Shown one piece after another: positions 1 to 8,438 of a DNA stretch of 64,000 nt. Position 1 is the first letter of the stretch. Each line of letters begins with the position of its first letter. This stretch comes from Bradyrhizobium sp. WSM471 (GTDB lineage Bacteria; Pseudomonadota; Alphaproteobacteria; Rhizobiales; Xanthobacteraceae). The notes under the pieces are model-generated. The model was given only the letters and a program-made list of their open reading frames with translations. It was not told the origin of the DNA and searched no databases. Where the stretch lies: contig NZ_CM001442.1 of the NCBI RefSeq assembly GCF_000244915.1, positions 7,142,012-7,206,011 on the forward strand. Reading direction: 5' to 3'. The position numbers and the translations under genes were made by a program.

Positions 1-38
1 CAGAGCAGGATGAGACCGGTGCGGTTGAGGAGCTGCAT
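1..38 (-). CDS. possible N-terminus of a gene running off the left edge
   Basis: On the minus strand an ATG at 38 opens a frame reading M-Q-L-L-N-R-T-G-L-I-L-L to the window edge. This would suit the start of a signal or membrane segment. Only 12 codons are visible and no clear ribosome-binding site precedes them, so the gene is tentative and its product unknown. Confidence 0.22.
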   Translation of the reverse strand, partial: MQLLNRTGLILL

Positions 39-225
39 GATGCGTCACGCCCAAGGTGATGTGTGCATCGCACCTATCAAAGCGATCTGCGCCGCGTAAG
101 GACCAAAAGCGCGTCTGCACATAATCTGCAAAAGACTCCTGAAGCCATGCAGACGACGATCCCGCCTTCTGCACAAACGACGTTCAGACTTCGTGATGCC
201 ACCATTCACGAAAGGCCATTTGAAC

Positions 226-1716
226 ATGACGAGCCTGGCTTCGACGATAGCAGCGGACCTCCAGCCGATCAGGCCTTCCTCCATTCTTGCCAAGCTTGGC
301 CTCGCACTGGCACTGGTTGCGCTCGCCGACTGGCTGTTCTATGGCCCGCGTATCGGGCTATCGCTGACCCTCTTTGCGATCGCGACGGCTTGCGTGTCGG
401 TGCTGTTCAATCATGCGGCACTGGACCTGCGACGCGGCATCACCAGCACGGCCATTCTCGTCGCCGGTCTCGTGCCGGCGACAGAGGAGCTCAACACGCT
501 GTCCTTCCTGATCCTCGTCGCGGCGCTGCTGATGGCGCTGCTGCTCGCAACTAATTCGAAGACGACGGACCTCGCGGACCGCGCCCGGGCGCTACGAAAC
601 TTTGTCCTGTTTGGTCCCTTCAGGGTCTTCCCCGAAGCACTTCAAATCTTCAACATGTCCGCACTCACTCGGAGCATCGCACTCTGGCTTCTGCCTGCAG
701 TGCTGAGCACTGTCTTCATCGCACTGTTCGCCGCAGCCAATCCGCTGATCGAGCAGTGGGTGTTCCTGCTCGATCCAAAGCTCATCCTCGACTATGTCAG
801 CATCCCGCGCGTGCTGTTCTGGACCATGATGCTGGCGCTGGTCTGGCCGTTCATCCATGTGCGCTGGCGGCGCAGGACGATTCCCACCACGACGGTCGTC
901 GATGGCTTTGTGCCGCCGCCGCTGCCGTCCCAAGTCTCGGCTCAGTTCCTGGGCCCCTCCACCATCCTGCGCTCGCTGATCCTGTTCAACCTGCTGTTCG
1001 CTGCGCAATCGATCCTCGACGGTATCTATCTCTGGGGGCATGTCGCGCTGCCGACTAATTTGACCTATGCGGCCTATGCCCATCGCGGCGCCTATCCGCT
1101 GATCGCGACCGCGCTCCTCGCCGCCGCCTTCGTGCTGGTGGCGATGCGCCCGGGCGGTCCGGCGGAGAAATCGAAGATCATCCGGCCGCTGGTGTATCTC
1201 TGGGTGGGACAGAACGTCCTGCTCGTCGCCTCCTCCATCCTTCGCCTCGACCTTTACGTCGACATCTACATGCTGACCTATTGGCGCATCGCGGCCTTCA
1301 TCTGGATGGGGCTGGTGGCGCTCGGGCTGATCCTGATCGTCGCCCGCATCGTCCTCGACAGGTCCAACCAATGGCTCGTCGGCGCCAATCTGATCGCGTT
1401 AACGATCGCGCTGTATGGCTGCTCGCTGGTGAACTTCGACGCGTTCATCGCCGACTATAATCTGAGCCACAGCAACGAAATGTCGGGGAAGGGCTTGAGC
1501 ATCGACGCCAACTATCTCCTCACACTCGGGCCGCAGGCGCTGCCTGCCCTCGACAAGGTCATCGCTCATCGCCCGGGCGACAACTGCCTTGTGTCGCGGC
1601 GCGATCGGCTTGTAGAAGTCCACCGTCAGGATCTGGCCTGGCGGAGCTGGAGCTTCAGGAACTGGCGGCTCCAGCGCAGGCTGGACGCCCTGGCGAAAGC
1701 TCGGTCGGCGGGCTGA
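226..1716 (+). CDS. polytopic membrane protein, DUF4153/DUF4173-like
   Basis: Integral membrane protein of about 496 residues with many hydrophobic segments (for example residues 30-65, 85-110, 150-185, 240-265 and 375-400). The C-terminal region, with a D-x-N-Y-L-L-x-L-G-P-x-A-L-P-A-L stretch and a Trp/Arg-rich tail, is of the kind seen in DUF4153/DUF4173 proteins; this assignment is from memory of the family. The function is unknown. GTG at 193 and ATG at 196 are alternative starts; ATG 226 is preferred because the hydrophobic region follows closely. It lies 19 bp upstream of a response regulator and histidine kinase and is probably co-transcribed with them, so it may be a partner or target of that system. 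Confidence 0.75.
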   Translation: MTSLASTIAADLQPIRPSSILAKLGLALALVALADWLFYGPRIGLSLTLFAIATACVSVLFNHAALDLRRGITSTAILVAGLVPATEELNTLSFLILVAALLMALLLATNSKTTDLADRARALRNFVLFGPFRVFPEALQIFNMSALTRSIALWLLPAVLSTVFIALFAAANPLIEQWVFLLDPKLILDYVSIPRVLFWTMMLALVWPFIHVRWRRRTIPTTTVVDGFVPPPLPSQVSAQFLGPSTILRSLILFNLLFAAQSILDGIYLWGHVALPTNLTYAAYAHRGAYPLIATALLAAAFVLVAMRPGGPAEKSKIIRPLVYLWVGQNVLLVASSILRLDLYVDIYMLTYWRIAAFIWMGLVALGLILIVARIVLDRSNQWLVGANLIALTIALYGCSLVNFDAFIADYNLSHSNEMSGKGLSIDANYLLTLGPQALPALDKVIAHRPGDNCLVSRRDRLVEVHRQDLAWRSWSFRNWRLQRRLDALAKARSAG

Positions 1717-1735
1717 CGAAGCAGCGGAGAGATTC

Positions 1736-2440
1736 TTGGCGCATCGCATTCTCATCGTCGACGACGAAGGCCATATCCGCGAGGTCATCCGCGTCGCTTT
1801 GAGGAAAGCCGGCATGGACGTCATCGAGGCGCGCGACGGCAAGGAGGCGCTGACCCGCTTTGCCGCCGATAGGCCTGACCTGATCGTACTCGACATCGGC
1901 ATGCCCGAATTCGACGGCCTCGACGTCTGCCGCGAGGTGCGCAAAGCCTCCGACGTGCCGATCCTGTTCCTGTCGGCCCGCGACGAGGAGATCGACCGCA
2001 TCCTCGGCCTCGAGATCGGCGGCGACGACTACGTGACGAAGCCGTTCAGCCCGCGCGAGCTGGTGGCGCGGGTCAACGTCATCCTGCGCCGTCTCGGTTC
2101 GCGCAATGGCGAGGCCAAGGCGGGGCCGTCGGCACTCGCGCAAGGCGGCCTCATGGTCGATCCCGAGCAGCATGTCGCGTCTTTTGCCGGAACGCCGCTG
2201 AAGCTGACCGCGATCGAGTTCGGCATCTTGCGCGCGTTCCTGACCCGGCCGACCTCGGTGTTCAATCGCGAGCAGCTGATGCGAGCGGCCTACCAGCTCA
2301 ACATCCAGGTCTCCGACCGCACCATCGACAGCCACATCCGCAACATCCGCGCCAAGCTCGCGGCGCAGGCCTGCGACAACGTCATCGAGACCATCCACGG
2401 CGTCGGCTTCAAGCTCGGCCGCTGCGAGAAAGAGGCATGA
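1736..2440 (+). CDS. OmpR/PhoB-family response regulator
   Basis: DNA-binding response regulator of 234 residues. The receiver domain (about 1-120) has the acidic pocket D9-D10, the phospho-acceptor D53 (in L-I-V-L-D-I-G-M-P) and the conserved Lys of Y-V-T-K-P-F. A winged-helix DNA-binding domain follows (about 135-230), ending R-T-I-D-S-H-I-R-N-I-R-A-K-L. The start is TTG at 1736 with GGAGAG at 1726-1731. The stop overlaps the kinase start in an ATGA, so the two are translationally coupled. The pair resembles CreB/CreC-type systems, but the stimulus and regulon cannot be read from sequence. Confidence 0.9.
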   Translation: MAHRILIVDDEGHIREVIRVALRKAGMDVIEARDGKEALTRFAADRPDLIVLDIGMPEFDGLDVCREVRKASDVPILFLSARDEEIDRILGLEIGGDDYVTKPFSPRELVARVNVILRRLGSRNGEAKAGPSALAQGGLMVDPEQHVASFAGTPLKLTAIEFGILRAFLTRPTSVFNREQLMRAAYQLNIQVSDRTIDSHIRNIRAKLAAQACDNVIETIHGVGFKLGRCEKEA

Positions 2441-4023
2441 GCGCGGCGCCCGACAAATGGCGGCCATCGCTTACCCTGGTGATCTTCACGGTGCTGGCGA
2501 CCGTCGGCGTGCTGCCGCTGGTCGGCCTGTTCTTCTTCCGTCTCTACGACAACCAGCTGATCCGCCAGACCCAGGCCGAATTGATCGCGCAGAGCCGCGT
2601 GCTCGCGACGATCTACGCGCAGGAAGTCATAGCAAGGCTCGATAGCGGCCTCACGCTCGGCGCGGAGGTACCATCAGGCGTGCTGCCCGACCCCGGCGAC
2701 CAGGTCACCCCGATCCGCCCCGCGCTCGACCTCACCGCCAACGATTTGTTGCGGCGGCGGCCGGATGCGCTAGCCGCGACCCGGCCGGCGCAGCCCGTCT
2801 ATGTCGAGATCGGCGCAAGACTGACGCCGATCATCCGCGAGACCCAGAAGGTGACGCTGGCAGGCTTTCGCATCCTAGATCCCCAAGGCGTGGTGATCGC
2901 CGGGCGGCAGGAGGTCGGGCAATCGCTCGCCCATATCGAGGAGGTCGCCGACGCGCTGCATGGGCAATACCGCGCCACCCTGCGCAACCGAGTGCCCGAC
3001 AAGCCGCCGCCGTCGATCTATTCCTTCAGCCGCGGCCTCGGCGTCCACGTGTTTTCGGCCATGCCTGTTATCGTCAACAACCGCGTCGCAGGGGTGATCT
3101 ACACGACGCGGACACCGAGCAACATCTTCGACCATCTCTACCAGGAGCGGGCCAAGTTCGTGCTGGCGGGTCTTGCCGTGGTTCTCGGCACGATCGCGAT
3201 CGGCCTCGTATTCTCGCGCACCATCACGCTGCCGATGCGCGAGCTGATCGATCGCGCCACCAGAATTGGCCGCGGCGACCGCGAGGCGTTCAGGCCGTTG
3301 CGGCACTACGGCACGCGCGAGTTCGCCCAGCTCTCGCACAGTTTCCTCGGCATGGCCGAACAGCTCGCGCGGCGCTCGGACTATATCGCGACCTTCTCGG
3401 CCCACCTCACCCACGAACTGAAATCACCGCTGACCTCGATCAAGGGCGCCGCCGAGCTGTTGCAGGATTCGGTTCAGGGCAAAGCGGGCAGCCTGACGCT
3501 GGTCGAGCAGGAGATGTTCATCGCCAACATCCTGTCCGACACAAAGCGGCTGGAAGCGATGGCGCAGCGGCTGCGCGAACTCGCGCGTGCCGAAGGCCTG
3601 CCGCAAAACGAGCGCACGGAATTGGCGCCGGTAATTGCCGATCTCAGGAGCCGGTTTCCGGCGAGCTCGATCGAGGCCAGCGGCAGCCTCGACCTGAGGA
3701 TCGGCATGTCGGCCGAGAAGGCGCTGATCGTGCTGTCGCACCTCGCGGACAATGCGATGCGGCACAAGGCTGGGAGAATCAGGCTGGAGGCGATCGACGA
3801 GCGCACGACCCTGCGTCTGACTGTGAGCAATGACGGAGAGCCGATCTCGGCGCCGAACCGCGACAGGATCTTCGACGCGTTCTTCACCACCCGCCGCGAC
3901 CAGGGCGGCACCGGGATGGGGCTCGCGATCGCACACGCGGTGATGGCGAGCCATGGCGGCTCGATCAGGCTCAAGCCGACCGAGCAGGGCGCGGCGTTCG
4001 AGCTGCAGTTTCCAATGGGCTAG
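2437..4023 (+). CDS. membrane sensor histidine kinase
   Basis: Cognate kinase of the preceding response regulator (528 residues). A first membrane helix (about 12-34) and a second (about 241-260) flank a periplasmic sensor region of roughly 200 residues. A HAMP linker, a HisKA dimerisation domain with the phospho-acceptor His326 (in L-T-H-E-L-K-S-P) and a HATPase domain (D-N-A-M-R-H N box and G-T-G-M-G-L G box) follow. All catalytic boxes are intact. The start overlaps the regulator stop by four bases. The 3' end overlaps by three bases the end of a small convergent gene. Confidence 0.92.
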   Translation: MSAAPDKWRPSLTLVIFTVLATVGVLPLVGLFFFRLYDNQLIRQTQAELIAQSRVLATIYAQEVIARLDSGLTLGAEVPSGVLPDPGDQVTPIRPALDLTANDLLRRRPDALAATRPAQPVYVEIGARLTPIIRETQKVTLAGFRILDPQGVVIAGRQEVGQSLAHIEEVADALHGQYRATLRNRVPDKPPPSIYSFSRGLGVHVFSAMPVIVNNRVAGVIYTTRTPSNIFDHLYQERAKFVLAGLAVVLGTIAIGLVFSRTITLPMRELIDRATRIGRGDREAFRPLRHYGTREFAQLSHSFLGMAEQLARRSDYIATFSAHLTHELKSPLTSIKGAAELLQDSVQGKAGSLTLVEQEMFIANILSDTKRLEAMAQRLRELARAEGLPQNERTELAPVIADLRSRFPASSIEASGSLDLRIGMSAEKALIVLSHLADNAMRHKAGRIRLEAIDERTTLRLTVSNDGEPISAPNRDRIFDAFFTTRRDQGGTGMGLAIAHAVMASHGGSIRLKPTEQGAAFELQFPMG

Positions 4024-4160
4024 ATCGCGAACACCCAGGCGGCCACGATGGTGCCGATGGTGACCAGACCAGCGATGGTCCAGCCGGCGGCGTATTCCAG
4101 CTCAGGATGACCGGTCGCCCGCATGATCTCTGCCGGATCGGCGGTATGCTTCTCTGCCAT
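4020..4160 (-). CDS. 46-residue single-pass membrane protein
   Basis: Small gene too short for ordinary gene calling. The minus-strand ATG at 4160 has GAGG (4166-4169) five bases upstream and reads 46 codons to TAG at 4022-4020. The N-terminal half is polar (M-A-E-K-H-T-A-D-P-A-E-I-M); residues about 27-46 form one transmembrane helix that runs almost to the C-terminus. Its stop overlaps the histidine kinase stop by three bases in convergent orientation. I do not recognise the family; size and layout recall small accessory subunits of respiratory complexes, but that is only a resemblance. Confidence 0.55.
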   Translation of the reverse strand: MAEKHTADPAEIMRATGHPELEYAAGWTIAGLVTIGTIVAAWVFAI

Positions 4161-4230
4161 GACAGCCTCGCACGTTACTTTCCGCGTCATATGTAAGTCG
4201 CATCAGCCACCATTAGGTTCCATCACGGAA

Positions 4231-4809
4231 ATGCGAGGAATGACGCAGCTTGGTTTGTTCGCCGATCCGCACGCAGGGCCCGCCGGTCTTCGCTATGCCG
4301 ATGACTTCGTCGAGGCCGCCGCCGAGCAGGCGCTCATCGGCCGCATCGCGGCATTGCCGCTCCAGCGATTCCAGTTCGGCGCCTTCGAGGGCAACCGCCG
4401 GGTGGCGTCCTTCGGCTATCGCTATGATTACACAGCGCAGCGGCTGGCCGAGGCCGAGCCGATCCCGGATTGGGTCCTCCCCATCGCGCGGCAGGTCGAG
4501 GCATGGGCGGGCCTCGCCAGCGGCAGCGTGCGGCAGGTGCTCTGCACCGAATACGAGGCCGGCGTCGGCATCGGCTGGCACCGCGACAAGCCGCATTTCG
4601 ACAAGATCCTCGGCCTGTCGCTCGGCTCGTCCTGCAAATTCCGCTTCCGCCGCCGCAGCGGCGACAAATGGGAGCGCCACACGCTCGAAGCCCGGCCGCG
4701 CTCGCTTTACGTGATGGACGGCGAGGCGCGGTCGCAATGGGAGCACAGCATCCCACCGGTCGAGGCGCGCCGCTATTCCATCACCTTCCGGACGATGAAG
4801 CAGGCCTGA
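4231..4809 (+). CDS. alkB: AlkB-family 2-oxoglutarate/Fe(II) dioxygenase
   Basis: DNA/RNA repair demethylase of about 192 residues that oxidatively removes alkyl groups from bases. The double-stranded beta-helix signature is visible: the metal dyad H117-x-D119 in G-W-H-R-D-K-P-H, a distal His172 in W-E-H-S-I-P-P, and the 2-oxoglutarate-binding Arg pair in R-R-Y-S-I-T-F-R. ATG 4231 and ATG 4240 are both possible starts. The short form resembles the plant/bacterial AlkB-like group rather than E. coli AlkB. It stands alone, divergent from the small membrane protein at 4160. Confidence 0.88.
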   Translation: MRGMTQLGLFADPHAGPAGLRYADDFVEAAAEQALIGRIAALPLQRFQFGAFEGNRRVASFGYRYDYTAQRLAEAEPIPDWVLPIARQVEAWAGLASGSVRQVLCTEYEAGVGIGWHRDKPHFDKILGLSLGSSCKFRFRRRSGDKWERHTLEARPRSLYVMDGEARSQWEHSIPPVEARRYSITFRTMKQA

Positions 4810-5040
4810 CAGGCGGGCCAAAACAAAAAACGCGAAAACAACCCCATGCACAGTAGAACGGCCGTGTCGGTGCGAGGCTCGGCCGCGCGCCATAACCGTT
4901 TGACACCTCGGGACAAAACAGCCGCACCGCGCAAAGGTGCAAGGCCCGGCGAACTTGCCTTCTAATTCGCGTTTACATGCTAAACTGGTTCCACGCGCCG
5001 CCCGAAGGGGAAGCCGCGATAGCAGGTCCAGGGAGGCAAG

Positions 5041-5535
5041 ATGAAAGCCGGTCGATTGATCCTCGCCTGCGGCCTCGTTGTCGCTACCGCCTCCGGCGTC
5101 GCCGATGCCTCCGACGCGACGCCCGCAAAAGTCTCGGGCTCGACGGCGCTGGCGCTCGCGGGGGTGATCGCGCCGCTGTCGTCGGTCCTGTCCGGCGCCG
5201 AGAAGAAGGCGATGGCGATGCTGTTCGCCGCCAACAGCGACATTCCCTACAAGAAGCCGATCGTGGTGACGGCCGATCGAATCGTCTGCCGCGCCGGCAA
5301 TGTCGACATCACCGTGCGGAACTGCGAGGTCACCTTCGGCAAGAAGACCAGGACAGTGAATGGCTCCACGGCCAGCGAGATCTTCGCCACCGAAGCCCTG
5401 GCCGGCATTCCGCCCGACGGCGCCGCAGGATCGAATTTCGAGAGCCTGACCAAGCTGAGCTGCACGATCGACCCCAATGCCATCCGCCGAAAGGACGGCA
5501 GCGGGGCGGATTGCACCTTCCAGCCGGGAAATTGA
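5041..5535 (+). CDS. secreted hypothetical protein with four cysteines
   Basis: Protein of 164 residues with an N-terminal signal peptide (K-A-G-R-L-I-L-A-C-G-L-V-V-A-T-A, probable cleavage after A-D-A near residue 23). The mature part contains four Cys that could form two disulfides. A strong GGGAGG (5031-5036) fixes the ATG at 5041. No known domain is recognised, so a periplasmic or extracellular location is all that can be inferred. It is followed at a short distance by another secreted protein on the same strand. Confidence 0.7.
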   Translation: MKAGRLILACGLVVATASGVADASDATPAKVSGSTALALAGVIAPLSSVLSGAEKKAMAMLFAANSDIPYKKPIVVTADRIVCRAGNVDITVRNCEVTFGKKTRTVNGSTASEIFATEALAGIPPDGAAGSNFESLTKLSCTIDPNAIRRKDGSGADCTFQPGN

Positions 5536-5668
5536 TCCACGCGTGGAGGACGCGCCGAGAGAACCATGGTGCCGTGAAATCGCCTCATGACCAGCTAACT
5601 AATAAGGCGAATTGAAAAGACGGGCCAAACGCGCGAGCCCATATAGGGCACGCAGGGCCAACACCGAC

Positions 5669-6598
5669 ATGAAGAATTTCCTCGCATTGTTTCTGATCCT
5701 GGGCGTGACGGCAGCCTCCGCGCACGGCCCCCTACCGATGTGGCCGGCCGCGCCATCCGACGTTGTCCGGGTCGGCCTCACCGACAACGACACCACCGCG
5801 GGCGGCACCGCGCGGCTGTGCGAGCAGGTCACCTTCTCGCGCGGCCTGCGCTACGGCGAGAGCGAAGCCAATGTGCTCGATGTCGCCACCGCCACGACCA
5901 AGGCGGATACGCCGCGGCCGGTGCTGCTGTTCGTGACCGGCGACACCTTCACCGGCGACCGCTCCGCGCCGGAGCTGTCGCGCCAGATCCAGGACCAGGC
6001 CATGTGCTTTGCCGCACGCAACGACATGATCGGCGTGCGCGTCAACTACCGGCTGGCGCCCTCGGCGACGTGGCCGGCGGGTGCGACCGACGTGGCGGCG
6101 GCGCTGTCCTGGGTCCACGGCAATATCGACCTGTTCAACGGCGACGCCCGCGAAATCGTTGCGGTCGGCTACGGCGCCGGCGCCTTCCATGTCGCCACCC
6201 TGCTGGCCCATCCCGAACTCCAGACCGACCGCGCCGACGTCGCGGCGCTCGTGCTGGTGTCCGGGGTCTACCGCGCCGGCAAGGACGCGAGCGATAGCGA
6301 GAAGGCCTATCTCGGCAGCGACGCCAGCCAGTACAACAAGCGTTCGGTCTTCCCCGGCATCCTCAATGTCGACATCCCGATCGTGCTGGCCTGGGCGGCG
6401 GATGATTCCGCCGGCATCACGACGCAGGGCGAAACCCTGAAGAAGACGCTCTGCGGCGCCGGCCATTGTCCGCGTAGCGCACTGCTGCGCAGCCGCGACG
6501 GCATCGCAAGCGCCTTCGGCCTCGACGGCTCCGGCGACAGCCTCGCCGAGCCGACGCTGCTGCTGGTGCATCAGCTCGAGGCGCGGGGCTTGCCGTAG
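5669..6598 (+). CDS. secreted alpha/beta-hydrolase-fold protein lacking catalytic Ser and His
   Basis: Protein of about 309 residues with a signal peptide (residues 1-18, ending A-S-A-H) and an esterase/lipase fold of the BD-FAE/hormone-sensitive-lipase type. It keeps V-N-Y-R-L-A-P and the W-P-A-G-x-x-D-V-A-A-A-L-x-W-V helix. The nucleophile elbow reads G-Y-G-A-G instead of G-x-S-x-G, so the Ser is Gly (codon GGC). The segment where the catalytic His is expected (S-R-D-G-I-A-S-A-F) has none; an Asp pair (A-A-D-D-S) at the acid position remains. It is probably a non-catalytic family member. ATG 5669 is chosen over TTG 5612 because it starts the signal peptide. Confidence 0.8.
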   Translation: MKNFLALFLILGVTAASAHGPLPMWPAAPSDVVRVGLTDNDTTAGGTARLCEQVTFSRGLRYGESEANVLDVATATTKADTPRPVLLFVTGDTFTGDRSAPELSRQIQDQAMCFAARNDMIGVRVNYRLAPSATWPAGATDVAAALSWVHGNIDLFNGDAREIVAVGYGAGAFHVATLLAHPELQTDRADVAALVLVSGVYRAGKDASDSEKAYLGSDASQYNKRSVFPGILNVDIPIVLAWAADDSAGITTQGETLKKTLCGAGHCPRSALLRSRDGIASAFGLDGSGDSLAEPTLLLVHQLEARGLP

Positions 6599-6648
6599 CG
6601 GCCGGTTGGTGGCGGTACGCTAACGACACAGACCTTTTGCTGGGCTAC

Positions 6649-6815
6649 CCCTCTCCCCCGCCCTCCCCCACAAGGGGGGAGGGCGCGCAGCGGAGCGCGT
6701 GGCTTCTCTGTACGCTCATCGTTATGAAGCCAATGAGTCAAAATGCACTCGCCACAAGCAAGGTGTGTTCCCTCCCCCCTTGTGGGGGGGGGCTAGAGAG
6801 AGGGGTGCCACACGG
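6649..6815. repeat. paired G/C-tract palindromic intergenic repeat
   Basis: Two inverted modules lie head to head: CCCTCCCCCACAAGGGGGG near 6660-6680 and CCCTCCCCCCTTGTGGGGG near 6772-6792, within an otherwise non-coding gap (6599-6988). A similar module occurs at 40682-40830. These are REP-like mobile palindromes of the type common in Bradyrhizobium. Nothing coding is seen in the gap. Confidence 0.6.
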
Positions 6816-6988
6816 CACACTCTCTCGATTGTCGGCGCGTCAGCACGCTTGCCCCTTTCCTCGGGCAGACAGCTGCGTTGCAGAAGAGGCCGTTCAAGCC
6901 ACAGCTTCGACAAACGCTTGACCTAGATCAACTCGCCTTGCTGCGGATCGAGCCGACCTCGTTGGGGGCCAACGACAAGGTGTTGAGT

Positions 6989-8212
6989 ATGGGCGTCACC
7001 GGCAGAATGCTGTTCGTTTCGATGATCGCGTTCGCGTCGCTCGGCGCGATGTCCGAGCAACGCGCCGATCAACCCACCGCGGGCAACGAAATCCGCATCG
7101 GCAATGTCATGCCGTATTCGGGACCGCTCTCGGAGTTCGGCGCCATCGGCCAGGCGGAAGCGGCCTATTTCGACATGGTCAACGCGCGCGGCGGCATCAA
7201 CGGCCGCAAGATCCGTTTCATCACCCGCGACGACAATTCCGACCCGACGACCGCGCTGGAGCTGACCCGCAATCTTGTCGAGAAGGACGACGTGCATCTG
7301 ATGTTCGGCTCGTTCGGCACGCCGGGCAATCTCGCCGCGCGCTGGTATCTGAACGCGAAGAAAATTCCGCAACTGTTCGTCGCCTCCGGAGACGAGGAGC
7401 TGAGCCAGGCCAAGGCGTTTCCCTGGACCATGGGCTGGCAGCCGTCGTACCGGTCGGAGGGGCGCATCTACGCCAACTATCTCCAGGCTTATTATCCCAG
7501 GAAGAAGATCGTGGTGCTCTGGCAGAACGACCAGTTCGGGCGTGCGCTTCTCAAGGGCATGGAGGAAGGACTTGGCGATCTGAACCGTCTCGTCCTCGTC
7601 GACATCGCCTTCGACATTGCCGATGAGCATCTCGACGGACACGTCTCGATCCTCAAGCGCGCCGGCGCCGATATCTTCGTCTTTCTCGGCGTGCCGTCGA
7701 CGGCGTCCAAGGTGATCAAGCTGGCGGCGGCGATGAAATGGCGCCCGGTCTTCATCGTCAATGACGCCTCGGCCTCGATCGCCAATGCGATGGCGCCCGC
7801 AGGCCTGGAGAATTCCTCCGGCGTGATCTCGGCGGCCTTTCTGAAGGATCCGAGCGATCCCGCATGGAAGGACGATCCCGCCATGAAGGACTGGTTCGCT
7901 TTCATGGACAAGTACCATCACGACGAAAGCACCAACAGCAGCGCTGCACTGTTTGGCTACGCCGCGGCAGAGGCGCTGACGCAAGTGCTGAAGCAGTGCG
8001 GCGACGACCTGTCGCGCGAGAACATCATGCGTCAGGCGGCTTCGCTGAGGAATTATCAGCCCTCGGTCGCCCTGCCCAACATCAGGATGAACACCTCGCC
8101 GAACAGCTACCTGCCGATCAGGCAGATGCGGCTGGTCCAGTTCGACGGCCGCTCCTGGCAACCCTTCGGCGACGTGATCGAGACGGCGTTTACGGAAGGT
8201 GCCGCGCGGTGA
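6989..8212 (+). CDS. branched-chain amino-acid-type ABC transporter substrate-binding protein
   Basis: Periplasmic binding protein of about 407 residues, LivJ/LivK type (Peripla_BP_6). A hydrophobic N-terminus (residues 5-22) precedes the typical opening I-R-I-G-N-V-M-P-Y-S-G-P-L-S-E-F-G. Other family features are G-G-I-N-G-R-K-I-R, D-x-S-D-P-T-T-A-L and W-Q-N-D-Q-F-G-R. No permease or ATPase genes adjoin it, so it is an orphan receptor; these are abundant in Bradyrhizobium. The ligand cannot be inferred. ATG 6989 is preferred over an in-frame codon at 6878, which would place a charged tail before the signal. Confidence 0.87.
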   Translation: MGVTGRMLFVSMIAFASLGAMSEQRADQPTAGNEIRIGNVMPYSGPLSEFGAIGQAEAAYFDMVNARGGINGRKIRFITRDDNSDPTTALELTRNLVEKDDVHLMFGSFGTPGNLAARWYLNAKKIPQLFVASGDEELSQAKAFPWTMGWQPSYRSEGRIYANYLQAYYPRKKIVVLWQNDQFGRALLKGMEEGLGDLNRLVLVDIAFDIADEHLDGHVSILKRAGADIFVFLGVPSTASKVIKLAAAMKWRPVFIVNDASASIANAMAPAGLENSSGVISAAFLKDPSDPAWKDDPAMKDWFAFMDKYHHDESTNSSAALFGYAAAEALTQVLKQCGDDLSRENIMRQAASLRNYQPSVALPNIRMNTSPNSYLPIRQMRLVQFDGRSWQPFGDVIETAFTEGAAR

Positions 8213-8272
8213 GGTGACTCACGCTGGCAGCGGTAGCGCACGGAGAAAACGTGACTGGGAGCTCGCCCGCGG

Positions 8273-8387
8273 CCATCCTTCGAGACGCCCGCCTACGGCG
8301 GGCCCTCAGGATGAGGGTCGCGTTTTCGCGGCGAGATATCCGACCCTCATGGTGAGGAGCCCGCCAGAGCGGGCGTCTCGAACCATG
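8273..8387. repeat. palindromic intergenic repeat, family A (copy 1)
   Basis: Two inverted halves, CCATCCTTCGAGACGCCCGC... and ...GCGGGCGTCTCGAACCATG, flank a CCTCAGGATGAGGGTC / GACCCTCATGGTGAGG core. The same family recurs at 24426-24537. It fills the gap between two genes that both end toward it. Confidence 0.75.
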
Positions 8388-8438
8388 CAGGCCGTGCACG
8401 TTCGACAACCTCTCAACTGCGATATGCGATAGCCCGGC

